Source: Candidatus Gastranaerophilales bacterium
GTDB lineage: Bacteria; Cyanobacteriota; Vampirovibrionia; Gastranaerophilales; Gastranaerophilaceae
NCBI GenBank assembly: GCA_016280955.1
Contig: JAEEHV010000040.1
Span: forward strand, 1 to 59,217
Direction: 5' to 3'
Length of the DNA: 59,217 bases
Shown here one piece after another: positions 1 to 9,900 of the stretch. Below the pieces are notes generated by a model, which worked only from the letters and a program-made list of their open reading frames with translations, was not told where the DNA came from and made no database searches. A program made the translations under genes and the position numbers. Every line of letters begins with the position of its first letter. Position 1 is the stretch's first letter.

Positions 1-1
1 G

Positions 2-166
2 GACAATGAATTAGTGATACCTGCATTAAATACTGCATATGATTTCTTTTATTTAGAACGTGGAGAAAACACTATTTCTGTAAACGTAAAACCAAACGGT
101 GTTTATGCGCCGCCGAGTTACTTATCAATTATCTATACTCCTTGTGTGAGAGTTGGTGGTTTCTAA
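2..166 (+). CDS. Distal tail (Dit-like) protein, C-terminal fragment
   Basis: Open from the left edge and ends at TAA 164-166, so only the last 54 residues are visible. The fragment contains a GENTISVNV stretch typical of the C-terminal beta domain of siphovirus distal tail proteins, which form the hub joining the tail tube to the tip. The next gene overlaps its stop (TAATG), and the order Dit then tail-tip protein then baseplate is normal for Firmicute siphophages. The assignment rests on a short motif and on position. Confidence 0.5.
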   Translation, partial: DNELVIPALNTAYDFFYLERGENTISVNVKPNGVYAPPSYLSIIYTPCVRVGGF

Positions 167-2889
167 TGAAGTTTAAGAAAAAAGCACCTACTGTATATAT
201 ATATTCACCTAATAGAGAAACGATATTAGGTGTATTACCTCAACCAATAAAATTAAATATAAATTATCGGTTTAATACATTTTCGGAGATGACATTTGAA
301 ATATTCAAATATTATTATAATCAAAAAACAGAACAATGGGTAAAGAATCCTGCGTATGATGAAATCCAAAAAAATAATCTTGTCAAAATTCCAAATGACA
401 ATCCAATTTATTCATATCAAGCGAGAGAATTGTATGATGATGATGAATACGATATAAATAGAAATCAAGACGGAACACCTAACTATGATAATCAGCCTGT
501 AAGAACAAAAAACGAAGAAAATTCAAGTAGTGCTTTATTCTATAATCCATATATTAATCATTGTACTTTGCAACCTGAAATTGAGTTATTTGATGTTGGT
601 TCGTGGAGTGGATATGGTTGGAAATGGTACGGGAAAATATTTGAAGGTTCTGACGAACATGGAAATAATTATCCACGTGCCGCTGGATATGTTGTAGACA
701 CTGATAATATAGCGGAACTTGTAAATGAAGCATATTTTCCTGTTGAAGTTGGAGATATTATAGCTATGGGCTGCCAACAAAACAGTAACTATAAGTTTAT
801 TAAGGGTGCTACTAAGCGTAGATTTGCATTTTGTCCGTTCTTTTATTCAGAAGCAAATTCAAGTTCATGTGTGCATATGGGCATATATACAGACTCAGAA
901 GATTCTACAAATTATTATCAACAACCAATAGGAAGATACAGAATAAAAGATGGTGATTTAGGAAAATACACTTATATTGTTAATGGAGAAATAAAGACAA
1001 AATATAATAAAACTGGATATGTTAGATTCAAAGGGAAAGATGTATCAGACCATTCGGGCGGTGTTTATTATGCTCCCGGAGGAAATAATATAAAAATTAT
1101 AAGCGGAGAAGAAAGATGTAAAAGTATTGGGCTAAAAACAAATACAGTTACGATTCAACATGGTATTCCGTGGTGGGTAATCACTAATATAGAAGAAGAA
1201 AAAAGCGGAGTAAATCCAGTTAAGAAAGTTACTGCCTATTCATATGAATATACATTATCAAATAGGACGTTTTCGGTAGATGAAAGTACAATGCTGTTAT
1301 ATATCCCAGATAATATCCCCAAATTAGTTAATAGTGGTGAATTTCCTATTGATAGGTGGCGTGAAACATCTTCAAGTACACCTCAAACGTGGAGTGGTGT
1401 TCAGCGTATGAAACGTGGGCTTTTGAACCAAATATTAGATAATGTTTCTGGTTGGAGAGTGAGATTTCTTTCTGACGGCATTTGCACAAGGTACAGACAG
1501 ATTGAAGAAGTTGATAATGATAACATATATACCTACCTAATGAACACGGTTCAAAAGAAATATCAATGCTTTTTAATTTTTGATACTGAAAATCTAAACA
1601 TAAATATCGTAAAGCAATCAGACATTATTTATAATACCTCAAACAAATCAAATGTTATGTTGTCTTGGCGAAACGCTATAAAATCAATGACAGTTAAGAA
1701 TGTTGATGATAATTATGCAACAGCATTAAAAGTTCACTCCGAGGAAGATACTTATGGTTTAGGATTGGTAAATCCGAACGGAACAGACGTTATTTATAAC
1801 TTTAATAATATTTTAGATAAGTTAGATTATGTTGCAGACCCAAATCATACCCATAATGGAACACCATATACATTAAAAGAACTTGTCGAGAGTTATCAAA
1901 CACAAATTACAAATTCAAATACGATAAGTAGCTATAGAAATGCAGCAAAAAATCTAATCAATAATAGCAAACAAGTTGTGGAGTATAAAGTTAGATTATC
2001 TGAAATGCTTACTGGATATTTAACAGAGGTTGACAAGAATAATGTTTTAGTAAAAACAAAATCAGAATATAGGGCAGATTGGCAATATCCATACGACGTA
2101 CCAGAAGTTCCACCTATTTCAAGTGATTTTACAAATGGTGCTTGGTCTTTTTATGGTGGCGGTACAAATAGTAAAACTCACAGAGAATCAGATACAAGCA
2201 CGGCACTTGTAAGGGATTGTTGGGCTACAAAACAAAATTATGAATTAGTTAAAAAAGCGGCTGAAAATTATTGGGAGGCTTATGACGCTTATATTCAAGC
2301 GGAAACAAACTTCGCGAAAAACACATATACAATGAAACAAATTGCATTAAAATTCTCACTTAATATAAACACACTAAAAGAGCAGTTTGAAGCAAATAAC
2401 AATAATGGTGTTCCTACAAATAATTATGTACCGATATTTACGCCCACAGAAGCTATTGAATTGTACAAGTATATTTATGAATCAGATTGGACAAATGAGT
2501 ACGTTTCGTTTAATGAGGAATTTTCTGCTGATGATATTTATGATACATTAGTTGATTTATATAATACCGCGTTTGCTGAAATGACAAACATATATAGTAA
2601 GCCAACTTATGATTTTGAATCAGATATCGCAAATATTACGCATATTCCAGAGATTAGTGAGAGATGTGGAAATCTATTTTTAGGTAGCAATATGCTTATT
2701 TTTGATGGGTCAAAATGGGTTGAACCTATCTTATTGGAAATACAATTTAACTACGAAGATTATGATACCTCTCCTATGGTGTTTACAACTGATTATAACA
2801 GAAAGCCAAAGGAAATGCGTTTTTATGAAATTTTTTCTACTATACAACAAGCGTCGGTATCAACACCAACTTATACATTTGATAATTAG
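166..2889 (+). CDS. Tail-tip / tail-associated structural protein (Tal-like)
   Basis: About 907 residues starting at ATG 166, which overlaps the upstream stop as TAATG; an upstream GTG-type start at 142 would run into the previous gene and is less likely. The N-terminus (MKFKKKAPTVYIYSPNRE) followed by a beta-rich region resembles the gp27-like N-terminus of Firmicute prophage tail endopeptidase proteins. The C-terminal third (about residues 580-780) is rich in helix and tyrosine. I see no clear peptidase active site, so a wall-degrading activity is not supported. It lies between the Dit-like gene and a BppU-like baseplate gene, which fits a tail-tip hub role. It is longer than the core Tal domain, so the extra C-terminal part may be a host-contact extension. 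Confidence 0.6.
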   Translation: MKFKKKAPTVYIYSPNRETILGVLPQPIKLNINYRFNTFSEMTFEIFKYYYNQKTEQWVKNPAYDEIQKNNLVKIPNDNPIYSYQARELYDDDEYDINRNQDGTPNYDNQPVRTKNEENSSSALFYNPYINHCTLQPEIELFDVGSWSGYGWKWYGKIFEGSDEHGNNYPRAAGYVVDTDNIAELVNEAYFPVEVGDIIAMGCQQNSNYKFIKGATKRRFAFCPFFYSEANSSSCVHMGIYTDSEDSTNYYQQPIGRYRIKDGDLGKYTYIVNGEIKTKYNKTGYVRFKGKDVSDHSGGVYYAPGGNNIKIISGEERCKSIGLKTNTVTIQHGIPWWVITNIEEEKSGVNPVKKVTAYSYEYTLSNRTFSVDESTMLLYIPDNIPKLVNSGEFPIDRWRETSSSTPQTWSGVQRMKRGLLNQILDNVSGWRVRFLSDGICTRYRQIEEVDNDNIYTYLMNTVQKKYQCFLIFDTENLNINIVKQSDIIYNTSNKSNVMLSWRNAIKSMTVKNVDDNYATALKVHSEEDTYGLGLVNPNGTDVIYNFNNILDKLDYVADPNHTHNGTPYTLKELVESYQTQITNSNTISSYRNAAKNLINNSKQVVEYKVRLSEMLTGYLTEVDKNNVLVKTKSEYRADWQYPYDVPEVPPISSDFTNGAWSFYGGGTNSKTHRESDTSTALVRDCWATKQNYELVKKAAENYWEAYDAYIQAETNFAKNTYTMKQIALKFSLNINTLKEQFEANNNNGVPTNNYVPIFTPTEAIELYKYIYESDWTNEYVSFNEEFSADDIYDTLVDLYNTAFAEMTNIYSKPTYDFESDIANITHIPEISERCGNLFLGSNMLIFDGSKWVEPILLEIQFNYEDYDTSPMVFTTDYNRKPKEMRFYEIFSTIQQASVSTPTYTFDN

Positions 2890-2903
2890 AAAGGAGGATA
2901 TAA

Positions 2904-5900
2904 ATGAATATAATTCCAAGAAGTAAAGATTTCACGCTATATTCCAATAAAGAAAATAGCCAAGTTAGAATGTATATCACGCAAGGCGAATATGCAACCA
3001 CACTTGCCAACTTTACACTTTATGACGGAAGTACAGCGTTAGACCTTACAAATGCTTCACAAGTTTTATTCTCTGTTTACTTTACACATAATCGCAATAC
3101 AGCAACTACATTACCCGTTGAAATTACAGACGCAGACGACGGCAAAATTTCAGTTGCGACAGTTGCAAACTTATCTGCAAATTATGACGGAAACGGAATG
3201 GATTGTTTTGTGCAAGCTATATTTCCAACAAAGACGGTTAAGTTTTCAGGAATGAAGATTTATGTTAAAGCTGACCCATCACTTGACGTTCTTGCACAGA
3301 CAAGCGACGCGCACACACTGATTGACGCTATTAATAAATTAGCTTTGATTGACGGCGACACTGGAACGATAGAAGTTGATGACGCTTTATCAACGACAAG
3401 TATAAAACCAGTTCAAAATAAAAAGATTACGCAAAAGATAAATGAAATGGATACATATTTATCGGGACACTCATTTATCTATGATTTATGGGGTAGGATT
3501 TATTCTTACTCAAACAATTCAACAATAACATCAAACTCGTTTGGTGAAGCTATAACAAGAACAAATGGTTGCTATGTTTGGCTCGGAATGAATGTTACAA
3601 CCGTAGAAGATAATAGTTTACCTGACCCACAGTATATATCGCAAATTAGATATGAGGGTAAAGCAGAAGATTTAACAATAGGTGAAATGTATGCTTCAAA
3701 AGTAACATATGGTCGTAGTAATCGTTCTGTATTTTACTTTTTAGCAACACTGTCTTATCTATTTAATAATATGGTTAAGGCAAGTGATGTGTATTCAAAA
3801 ACCGATTCAGACAATAAATATAGGTTGCAAACAGCACCAATTACAGAAAATGATTTGGCAAGTGCATTATTGGCGTTGATTAACGGCAAAGTAGATTCAG
3901 CAGATGTATATACACAAACGCAAGCTGATAACACGTTTGAGAAGGTGGCAAATAAAAAACAATCTATTTCTACTGATAGACAAACAACAACTGCCGAAAA
4001 TGCTTGGTATCCGTCTATAACAGCAATTAAAAGTTTCTTGTTTACCAATTTCTATACGCAAACTGAAATTGATAATTTATTAGCTGGTATTTTAGATGGT
4101 TCAGATGATGAAAGCATTATTTCTGTTTTAGATAACAAACTTGACAATGAAGATAATGTTATTAAATCACGCCATATTTCAACTGGCGCAGTAACAGAAA
4201 CTAAACTTGCGACAGCATTAGCAAACAAAATCAATGGTAAAATTGACACGATAAGCGCAGTAAAGTATGTAAATGATGAATCTATAGATAATTGCATACG
4301 TTCAGATACGATTTATTTTGTTTATACAACAAGTGATGATGGTGTAACTGGAAATCACGTTATCCTTTGTACAAGCGCAACTAATCAAAGAACCCAATAC
4401 CTATTTGCGCAAGAGGGTGGTATTCAATATAGAAAACAAGTGAAATCTGGTGGTGTTTTTGGTGATTGGGGTAGTTGGACAAAACTTGCGACAACTGCGA
4501 CAACAACACAATTATCAGACGCAATCACCGCATTAAATACTGCCGTTGAATCATTACAGCAAAATGCGATTATGAAAACGCAAGGGGCTGTAATTGAAAG
4601 CTATATCAATGGCGGCGCGGTAACAGAAGCTAAACTTGCTACGGAACTGTCTAATAAAATCAACGGTAAAATCAATTCTTCCGAAGCGATTAAATATCAA
4701 TATACAACCTCTTTGGATAATTGCACATCACAAGATACTATATACAAATATTATGGTTATGATATGCAAGGATTCACTGGTAATCATTTGGTTTTATGTT
4801 TAACAACAGCTAATTCAAAAACAACGCAAGTCTTATTTTCGTCAAAAGGTTTGATTCAATACAGAACAAAAGAATATCAAGGTGAATATTCGGAATGGAA
4901 AGAGGTTGCTACAACATCACAAACAACTGCATTATCAACTTCACTTTTGGCGTTAGGGCAAAGAGTTACTGATTTAGAAAATACAAGGATAACCAAAACG
5001 CAAGGTGCGGTAATTGAAGATTATATCAACAATGGCGCAGTAACAAAGGCTAAACTTGCTCCTGCATTAAAGAGTGAACTTGATAACAAAATCGACTCCG
5101 AGGACGGTGTTTTATTTGTTTCAGCTCAAAATGCAAATAATTGTCTATCACAAAATACGCTATATGTTTTACAAACAGAGGTTGAAGGACATCTCCAAAA
5201 TACGCACACTATGATAGTTGCCGAGGATATTGATAACCGCGCTCAATATCGTTTTTCTGTTGAAGGTGGTTTTGAATATCGCATACAAACAGGATTGTTA
5301 CAAGAAGGAAATCCGTGGAGCGAATGGAAATCCTTTGCCGAAGCGTCAACTGTTAGTAATCTAACCGACAATTTAAGTAATAATTATTATACAATGACAC
5401 AAATGGATGGGTTATTGCTTACAATCAACAATGCAATTACCAACCTCAATAACACCGTTGAATTGAAAACCAATAAAGCAACAGATATTGATTCAAGTAC
5501 AAGCGTTGGAACTGCGGAAGAAACCCAATATCCTACGGTTGGCGCAATTAAGAGATTTACAAGTAACCATCTTTATCGTCAGTCTGAGATTGATACAATG
5601 ATTGGTGGTTTGAAATATGAACACGAAACACGCTTTGAATTACCTATTTCTGTTGGTTTTGATAGTTATAAAATACCAGTAAATGTAATCGAAGGTACAA
5701 CCATAGCAAAGTCTATGGTAAGCAACCAGAATATTAGTATATTATTTATTTCCGATAATGTAACAGAAGTTGAAACGGATATTTTGGACAATCAAAGTAT
5801 TCAAACTATTTATATCAATAAAAATTTTAATGAAGCGTCTGAATTGCTTGCTGACGTAGTAGGGCTTTCTAATGTTAATGTGTATTTTAAGGGTGATTTT

Positions 5901-6299
5901 AATTTTAGCAAGTTTATGGCAAGGGCTACTGCATATATAAGAAGTTTAATTGTTGGAATGAATACTCATATTCAAAATGCAGAAACTAATATTTCAAAGA
6001 TTACTAATTATACATTGACGATAACTTTATCACACAATAGTTGGGTAAATAGCAATGGTGTGTATGTACAAAATGTTGATATTTCAAATAAATATACACT
6101 CACTCCTAATTCTTTGGTAACATTAAAACTTAATGATACCGTTTTAAGTCAATTAGACGGATATGGTTGTGAATCAATCAGTGTTGATAATGTAACTACG
6201 AATGATACAACCACTTTACAATTTGCTATTGAGGGAAATCCACCAACGGCAGATGTGGCAGTTGACATATTACTGACAGAAACCGTTAGTATCGTTTAA
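2904..6299 (+). CDS. BppU-like baseplate / tail-fibre protein with three internal repeats
   Basis: 1131 residues, preceded by a strong site (AAAGGAGG). Residues 1-130 look like the BppU N-terminal domain that anchors receptor-binding parts to the baseplate. The middle has short YTQTEIDNLL-type trimerisation/linker motifs, then three repeats of about 140 residues, each starting with a GAVTEAKLATELSNKI-like segment and continuing with a beta domain containing a QYLFAQEGGIQYR-like strand and W..W. The repeat phase points are at 4185, 4614 and 5034, spaced 429 and 420 bp. The C-terminus (about residues 890-1131) is a different beta-rich head with a possible short leucine-rich segment. Likely a trimeric fibre on the tail tip, co-transcribed with its neighbours. 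Confidence 0.65.
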   Translation: MNIIPRSKDFTLYSNKENSQVRMYITQGEYATTLANFTLYDGSTALDLTNASQVLFSVYFTHNRNTATTLPVEITDADDGKISVATVANLSANYDGNGMDCFVQAIFPTKTVKFSGMKIYVKADPSLDVLAQTSDAHTLIDAINKLALIDGDTGTIEVDDALSTTSIKPVQNKKITQKINEMDTYLSGHSFIYDLWGRIYSYSNNSTITSNSFGEAITRTNGCYVWLGMNVTTVEDNSLPDPQYISQIRYEGKAEDLTIGEMYASKVTYGRSNRSVFYFLATLSYLFNNMVKASDVYSKTDSDNKYRLQTAPITENDLASALLALINGKVDSADVYTQTQADNTFEKVANKKQSISTDRQTTTAENAWYPSITAIKSFLFTNFYTQTEIDNLLAGILDGSDDESIISVLDNKLDNEDNVIKSRHISTGAVTETKLATALANKINGKIDTISAVKYVNDESIDNCIRSDTIYFVYTTSDDGVTGNHVILCTSATNQRTQYLFAQEGGIQYRKQVKSGGVFGDWGSWTKLATTATTTQLSDAITALNTAVESLQQNAIMKTQGAVIESYINGGAVTEAKLATELSNKINGKINSSEAIKYQYTTSLDNCTSQDTIYKYYGYDMQGFTGNHLVLCLTTANSKTTQVLFSSKGLIQYRTKEYQGEYSEWKEVATTSQTTALSTSLLALGQRVTDLENTRITKTQGAVIEDYINNGAVTKAKLAPALKSELDNKIDSEDGVLFVSAQNANNCLSQNTLYVLQTEVEGHLQNTHTMIVAEDIDNRAQYRFSVEGGFEYRIQTGLLQEGNPWSEWKSFAEASTVSNLTDNLSNNYYTMTQMDGLLLTINNAITNLNNTVELKTNKATDIDSSTSVGTAEETQYPTVGAIKRFTSNHLYRQSEIDTMIGGLKYEHETRFELPISVGFDSYKIPVNVIEGTTIAKSMVSNQNISILFISDNVTEVETDILDNQSIQTIYINKNFNEASELLADVVGLSNVNVYFKGDFNFSKFMARATAYIRSLIVGMNTHIQNAETNISKITNYTLTITLSHNSWVNSNGVYVQNVDISNKYTLTPNSLVTLKLNDTVLSQLDGYGCESISVDNVTTNDTTTLQFAIEGNPPTADVAVDILLTETVSIV
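4185..5380 (+). repeat. Three tandem coding repeats of about 420 bp in the fibre gene
   Basis: Three diverged in-frame copies begin at about 4185, 4614 and 5034 with the conserved coding start GGCGCAGTAACAGAA and equivalents. Each unit encodes a helical linker and a small beta domain of about 140 residues. Such modular repeats lengthen fibres and can be gained or lost by homologous recombination. Confidence 0.7.
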
Positions 6300-6312
6300 G
6301 AGGTGATATTAA

Positions 6313-6792
6313 ATGGCAACTGTTAAATTATATGATAGATTTGGTTTGGAAATCGACCACTTAACACAATGGGATTATAACGTAACATTACAAATTCATG
6401 ATTATCAATTTGATATTGCGCCGATTTGTCATTTTGCAAAGAGATTAGATAAGAAATCTTTGGTTGTAAATTCAATTTTATCTAATGGTGTAGTAAGCGT
6501 GGATATACCGAATAAATTACTTACTGACGAAAATACAAACGGTGCTTTCTCAATGTTTGTATTCCTAACTGATTCAGAGGGAAATACAGGACGTACAATT
6601 TATAAAGTTGATTTACCTGTTGAAAAGAAACCAAAACCTGATGATTACGAATATAGCGACAATATTGATGTTATTGAACTGTCAGTATTAAGAGCAAAAC
6701 TTCAATCACTTATAGTGAAAACCGAAGAAACGCTTGACAACAGGATTGATGAACTTGAAAACACATATCAAGCAACAATCACAGAAGTTTGA
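6313..6792 (+). CDS. Small BppU-like baseplate protein
   Basis: 159 residues with start ATG preceded by AGAGGTGATATTAA. The N-terminal 100 residues (MATVKLYDRFGLEIDHLTQW onward) form a beta-rich domain of the BppU_N kind: a strand pattern followed by FLTDSEGNTGRT and a PVEKKPKPDDY linker. It ends with a predicted short coiled coil (ELSVLRAKLQSLIVKTEETL). It appears to be a short partner of the preceding fibre protein, perhaps anchoring the giant adhesin encoded next. The gene ends abruptly in TGA 6790-6792 and a second frame continues directly, see the next entry. Confidence 0.55.
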   Translation: MATVKLYDRFGLEIDHLTQWDYNVTLQIHDYQFDIAPICHFAKRLDKKSLVVNSILSNGVVSVDIPNKLLTDENTNGAFSMFVFLTDSEGNTGRTIYKVDLPVEKKPKPDDYEYSDNIDVIELSVLRAKLQSLIVKTEETLDNRIDELENTYQATITEV

Positions 6793-6893
6793 GCATAAAT
6801 AACAGTTTAGACGGACACAAGTTAATAGCACAAATAGATGGAAACGTCCCAGATGTGGATTTTACCATACAACTGACATTAGTTGATAATTAA
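6789..6893 (+). CDS. 34-residue ORF or -1 frameshift extension of the preceding gene
   Basis: An open frame starts at TTG 6789, overlapping the TGA at 6790-6792, and encodes LSINNSLDGHKLIAQIDG and onward to TAA 6891-6893. A terminator follows immediately. It could be a coupled small gene, or the C-terminus of the 159-residue protein reached by a -1 slip (GTT then TTG), or the result of one lost base. The sequence looks protein-like (beta strands, no low complexity), but no separate ribosome site is evident. Confidence 0.35.
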   Translation: MSINNSLDGHKLIAQIDGNVPDVDFTIQLTLVDN

Positions 6894-6894
6894 C

Positions 6895-6927
6895 AACACC
6901 GTGGTTTTGAAACTGCGGTGTTTTCTT
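6895..6927 (+). terminator. Rho-independent terminator
   Basis: Stem AACACCG (6895-6901) pairs with CGGTGTT (6916-6922), followed by TTCTT. It sits between the small baseplate gene and the giant adhesin gene, so the adhesin may have its own level of expression. Confidence 0.6.
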
Positions 6928-6958
6928 ATATTCAAAAGTAAGGAGTTGAATAAGATAA

Positions 6959-9900
6959 ATGAAAAATAAAATAAAAATTTCTCCGTCAAGATTGGAAGAA
7001 CGCATTTTTATTTCCGAACAAGAATTAAATGATTATTTAGATTCTGCAAAGGCTAAAGCTGGACAAGACGTAACATTGCTTGATGAATCCACAGGTAAAT
7101 ATAAAACCTTTTTAATTCAAGGCACAAGTGGTAGTTTTGATACAAAGCCTATGGGTGCTGGTGATTATGTTGGTAACTCATTACCCCCTGTTGCTGAAGG
7201 CGATATAGATACCAACTATTTGATTTATGATAGCGTAGACGGCATTTATAAGCATTATCGCTTTAACGGCACAAATTACGTTATTGTCGGTGGTGATTCA
7301 TACGCTAAAAATCAGGTTTACACCAAAACCGAAACTGACACAGAGCTTGCTAAAAAGCAAGAAGCGTTTGTTGGTGCGTCACTTCCTGCTATCGGCAATA
7401 CAAACATTGATTACTATATTGGTAGTGAAGCGAATGGATTTATTCATTATCGTTATTTTGCTGGCGATATAAATGATTATATTGCTGTTGGCGGCGACTC
7501 TTACACTAAAGCGGAAGTTGATAATTTAATCGCTGCAAAATTAGTTTATTACTATTTCCTGTCTTACGGTACTGCAATCGTTGAGGAAAATGGCGAACAG
7601 ATTGAAAAGAATAATGTTGTACGTCTTTGGAGATATACAAATCCTGATGACGTTGGCGATACCACTGGTGAGGTTGGAACAGTAGTAACTTGGTTTGAAA
7701 TGCAAGGTGGTGGCGGTGGTTCATCACAGGCTACAAATATGACGTTTGAAAGGGTAACTCCTGCAAATATCGTAACCACTGTTGGCAGTGTTGAAACAAA
7801 CGGCGTTGTTATTTCCGCTTCTTTCTCTGACTATGAAACAGGCGGCGAAGCTGTATCTGCTTCATATTCAATCAAAGTTGGAAATAATGTAGTTAAAACT
7901 GGTGTAGCGATTCAGTGTAAAGATTATAGCGGAAATCAGATTTATGATAGTGACAATAACCCTGTTTACAACGTTTTTGACATTACTGATTATTGTTCGG
8001 TTGGAACACAAACGGTAACAATTTCTATTACGGACGAGTACGGCAATATGATTATCCGTAGGTGGACGGTGCAGATTCTTGATATTAACATCACAAGTAC
8101 GTTTGATGATACATATTCAAGAGCTGCTGGTTCAGCTATTAACTTCACATACACACCATTCGGAGCAACATCAAAAACAATTCACTTTGTTTTAGACGGT
8201 GTTGAGATTGGAACGGTAACAACAAATAGTTCTGGCACACAATCAACCTATTCTATTGCTTCAACATATACAACGTATGGAGCACATTTCCTTGATTGTT
8301 ATATTACTGCTACAGTTGACGGTGTTCCGATTACCTCAAATCATATCTACAAGGATATTATCTGTTATGCAAATGACGGTGAGTTACCGATTATTGGTTG
8401 TATCTATAGATATGATAGATACGGCACTGTTCAAATGAACGAATACAATACGTTTAATATTCCGTATACAGTTTATGACCCAAGCACAAGCTCACCGATT
8501 GTTACGTTATCTGTTGACGGTACGTTAGTTAATACGCTAACACTTTCATCACACAATAACACTTGGGCTTTTAAGGGTAGTGAAGTAGGAAATCATACGC
8601 TTACTATCGCTTGTGGCTCAACGTCAGTAACAATCACTGTGAATGTGAATGATTTAGGTTATGATATTAGTCCTGTTACTACTGGTCTTGCATTTGACTT
8701 TGACCCAACAGGAATTACAAATAGTAGCACAAACAGATTGTGGCACGACAAAAACGATAATAGCATTGCGCTTTCGGTTTCAGAAAACTTTGATTGGGAT
8801 AACGGTGGTTATCAAATCGACAGCGTAACAGGCGAGAGTTATTTCCTTGTTAAAGCTGGTACAAGAGCTACAATCTCATACAATCTGTTCGGAACTAATC
8901 CGAAATATGACGGTGCAGAATTTAAGTTAGTTTTCAAAACGAGTAACGTTCGCGATACTGAAACAACATTTTTAAGTTGTGTGTCTGATGATATTGGACT
9001 TAAAATGGACGTTCATTCTGCGACACTTTCAAACAGTGTTAATGTGGCTGACCCGTTATGGATTCCTTATAGTGAGGAAGATATTATTGAATTTGAGTAT
9101 AACATCAATCCAAGTATCAATGGTTTAACTTACAATCCTTTGATTATGACATACGAGGACGGCGTTCCGTATAAGCCTGCACCTTATTCAAGCGGTACAT
9201 TCAATACCTTAACTGGTGAATGGAACGGCGGCGCACAATTACATCAAGATACACCTGTGCCGATTACGATTGGTTCTGACGATTGTGACGTTTATATTTA
9301 TCGTATGAAAGCATATAGTGTTTCACTTTCTGATTCACAAATTCTTGACAATTTCATTGCCGACGCAAGAGATTCAGAAACAATGGTTAATAGGTATGTG
9401 AGAAATCAGGTTTATGATGACGGTGCGCTTACACCTGATTCTGTAGCCGAGGCTTGTCCACATCTCCGTGTTATTACCATTGACGCGCCATATTTCACAA
9501 ATGATAAAGATGAAAAAGTGCCTAATACAACCATAGGCTATATTTATAAAGATGGTGATTCTGTACTTGAAAATTGGAAAGCTGTTAATTGTAAACACTC
9601 TGGACAAGGTACAACTTCTAATGACTATGGTTTCGCTGGCAGAAACTTAATGCTTTATATGAATGATGAAAACACCGTTATTACTCTTGGTGATGATACC
9701 ACAACTGTAGAAAAAGTTGCATTGACATATAACGGTCAAAACGCAACATCTATTCCTAACAATGTATTTAACATTAAGGTTAATATCGCTTCTTCTGAAA
9801 ACGCTAATAACGCATTGTTAGCAAAGAGATACAATGATTATCTACCTTATAAAATGCCCGCACAAAAGAGGGATAGCAGAGTTAAGAACACAATGGAATT

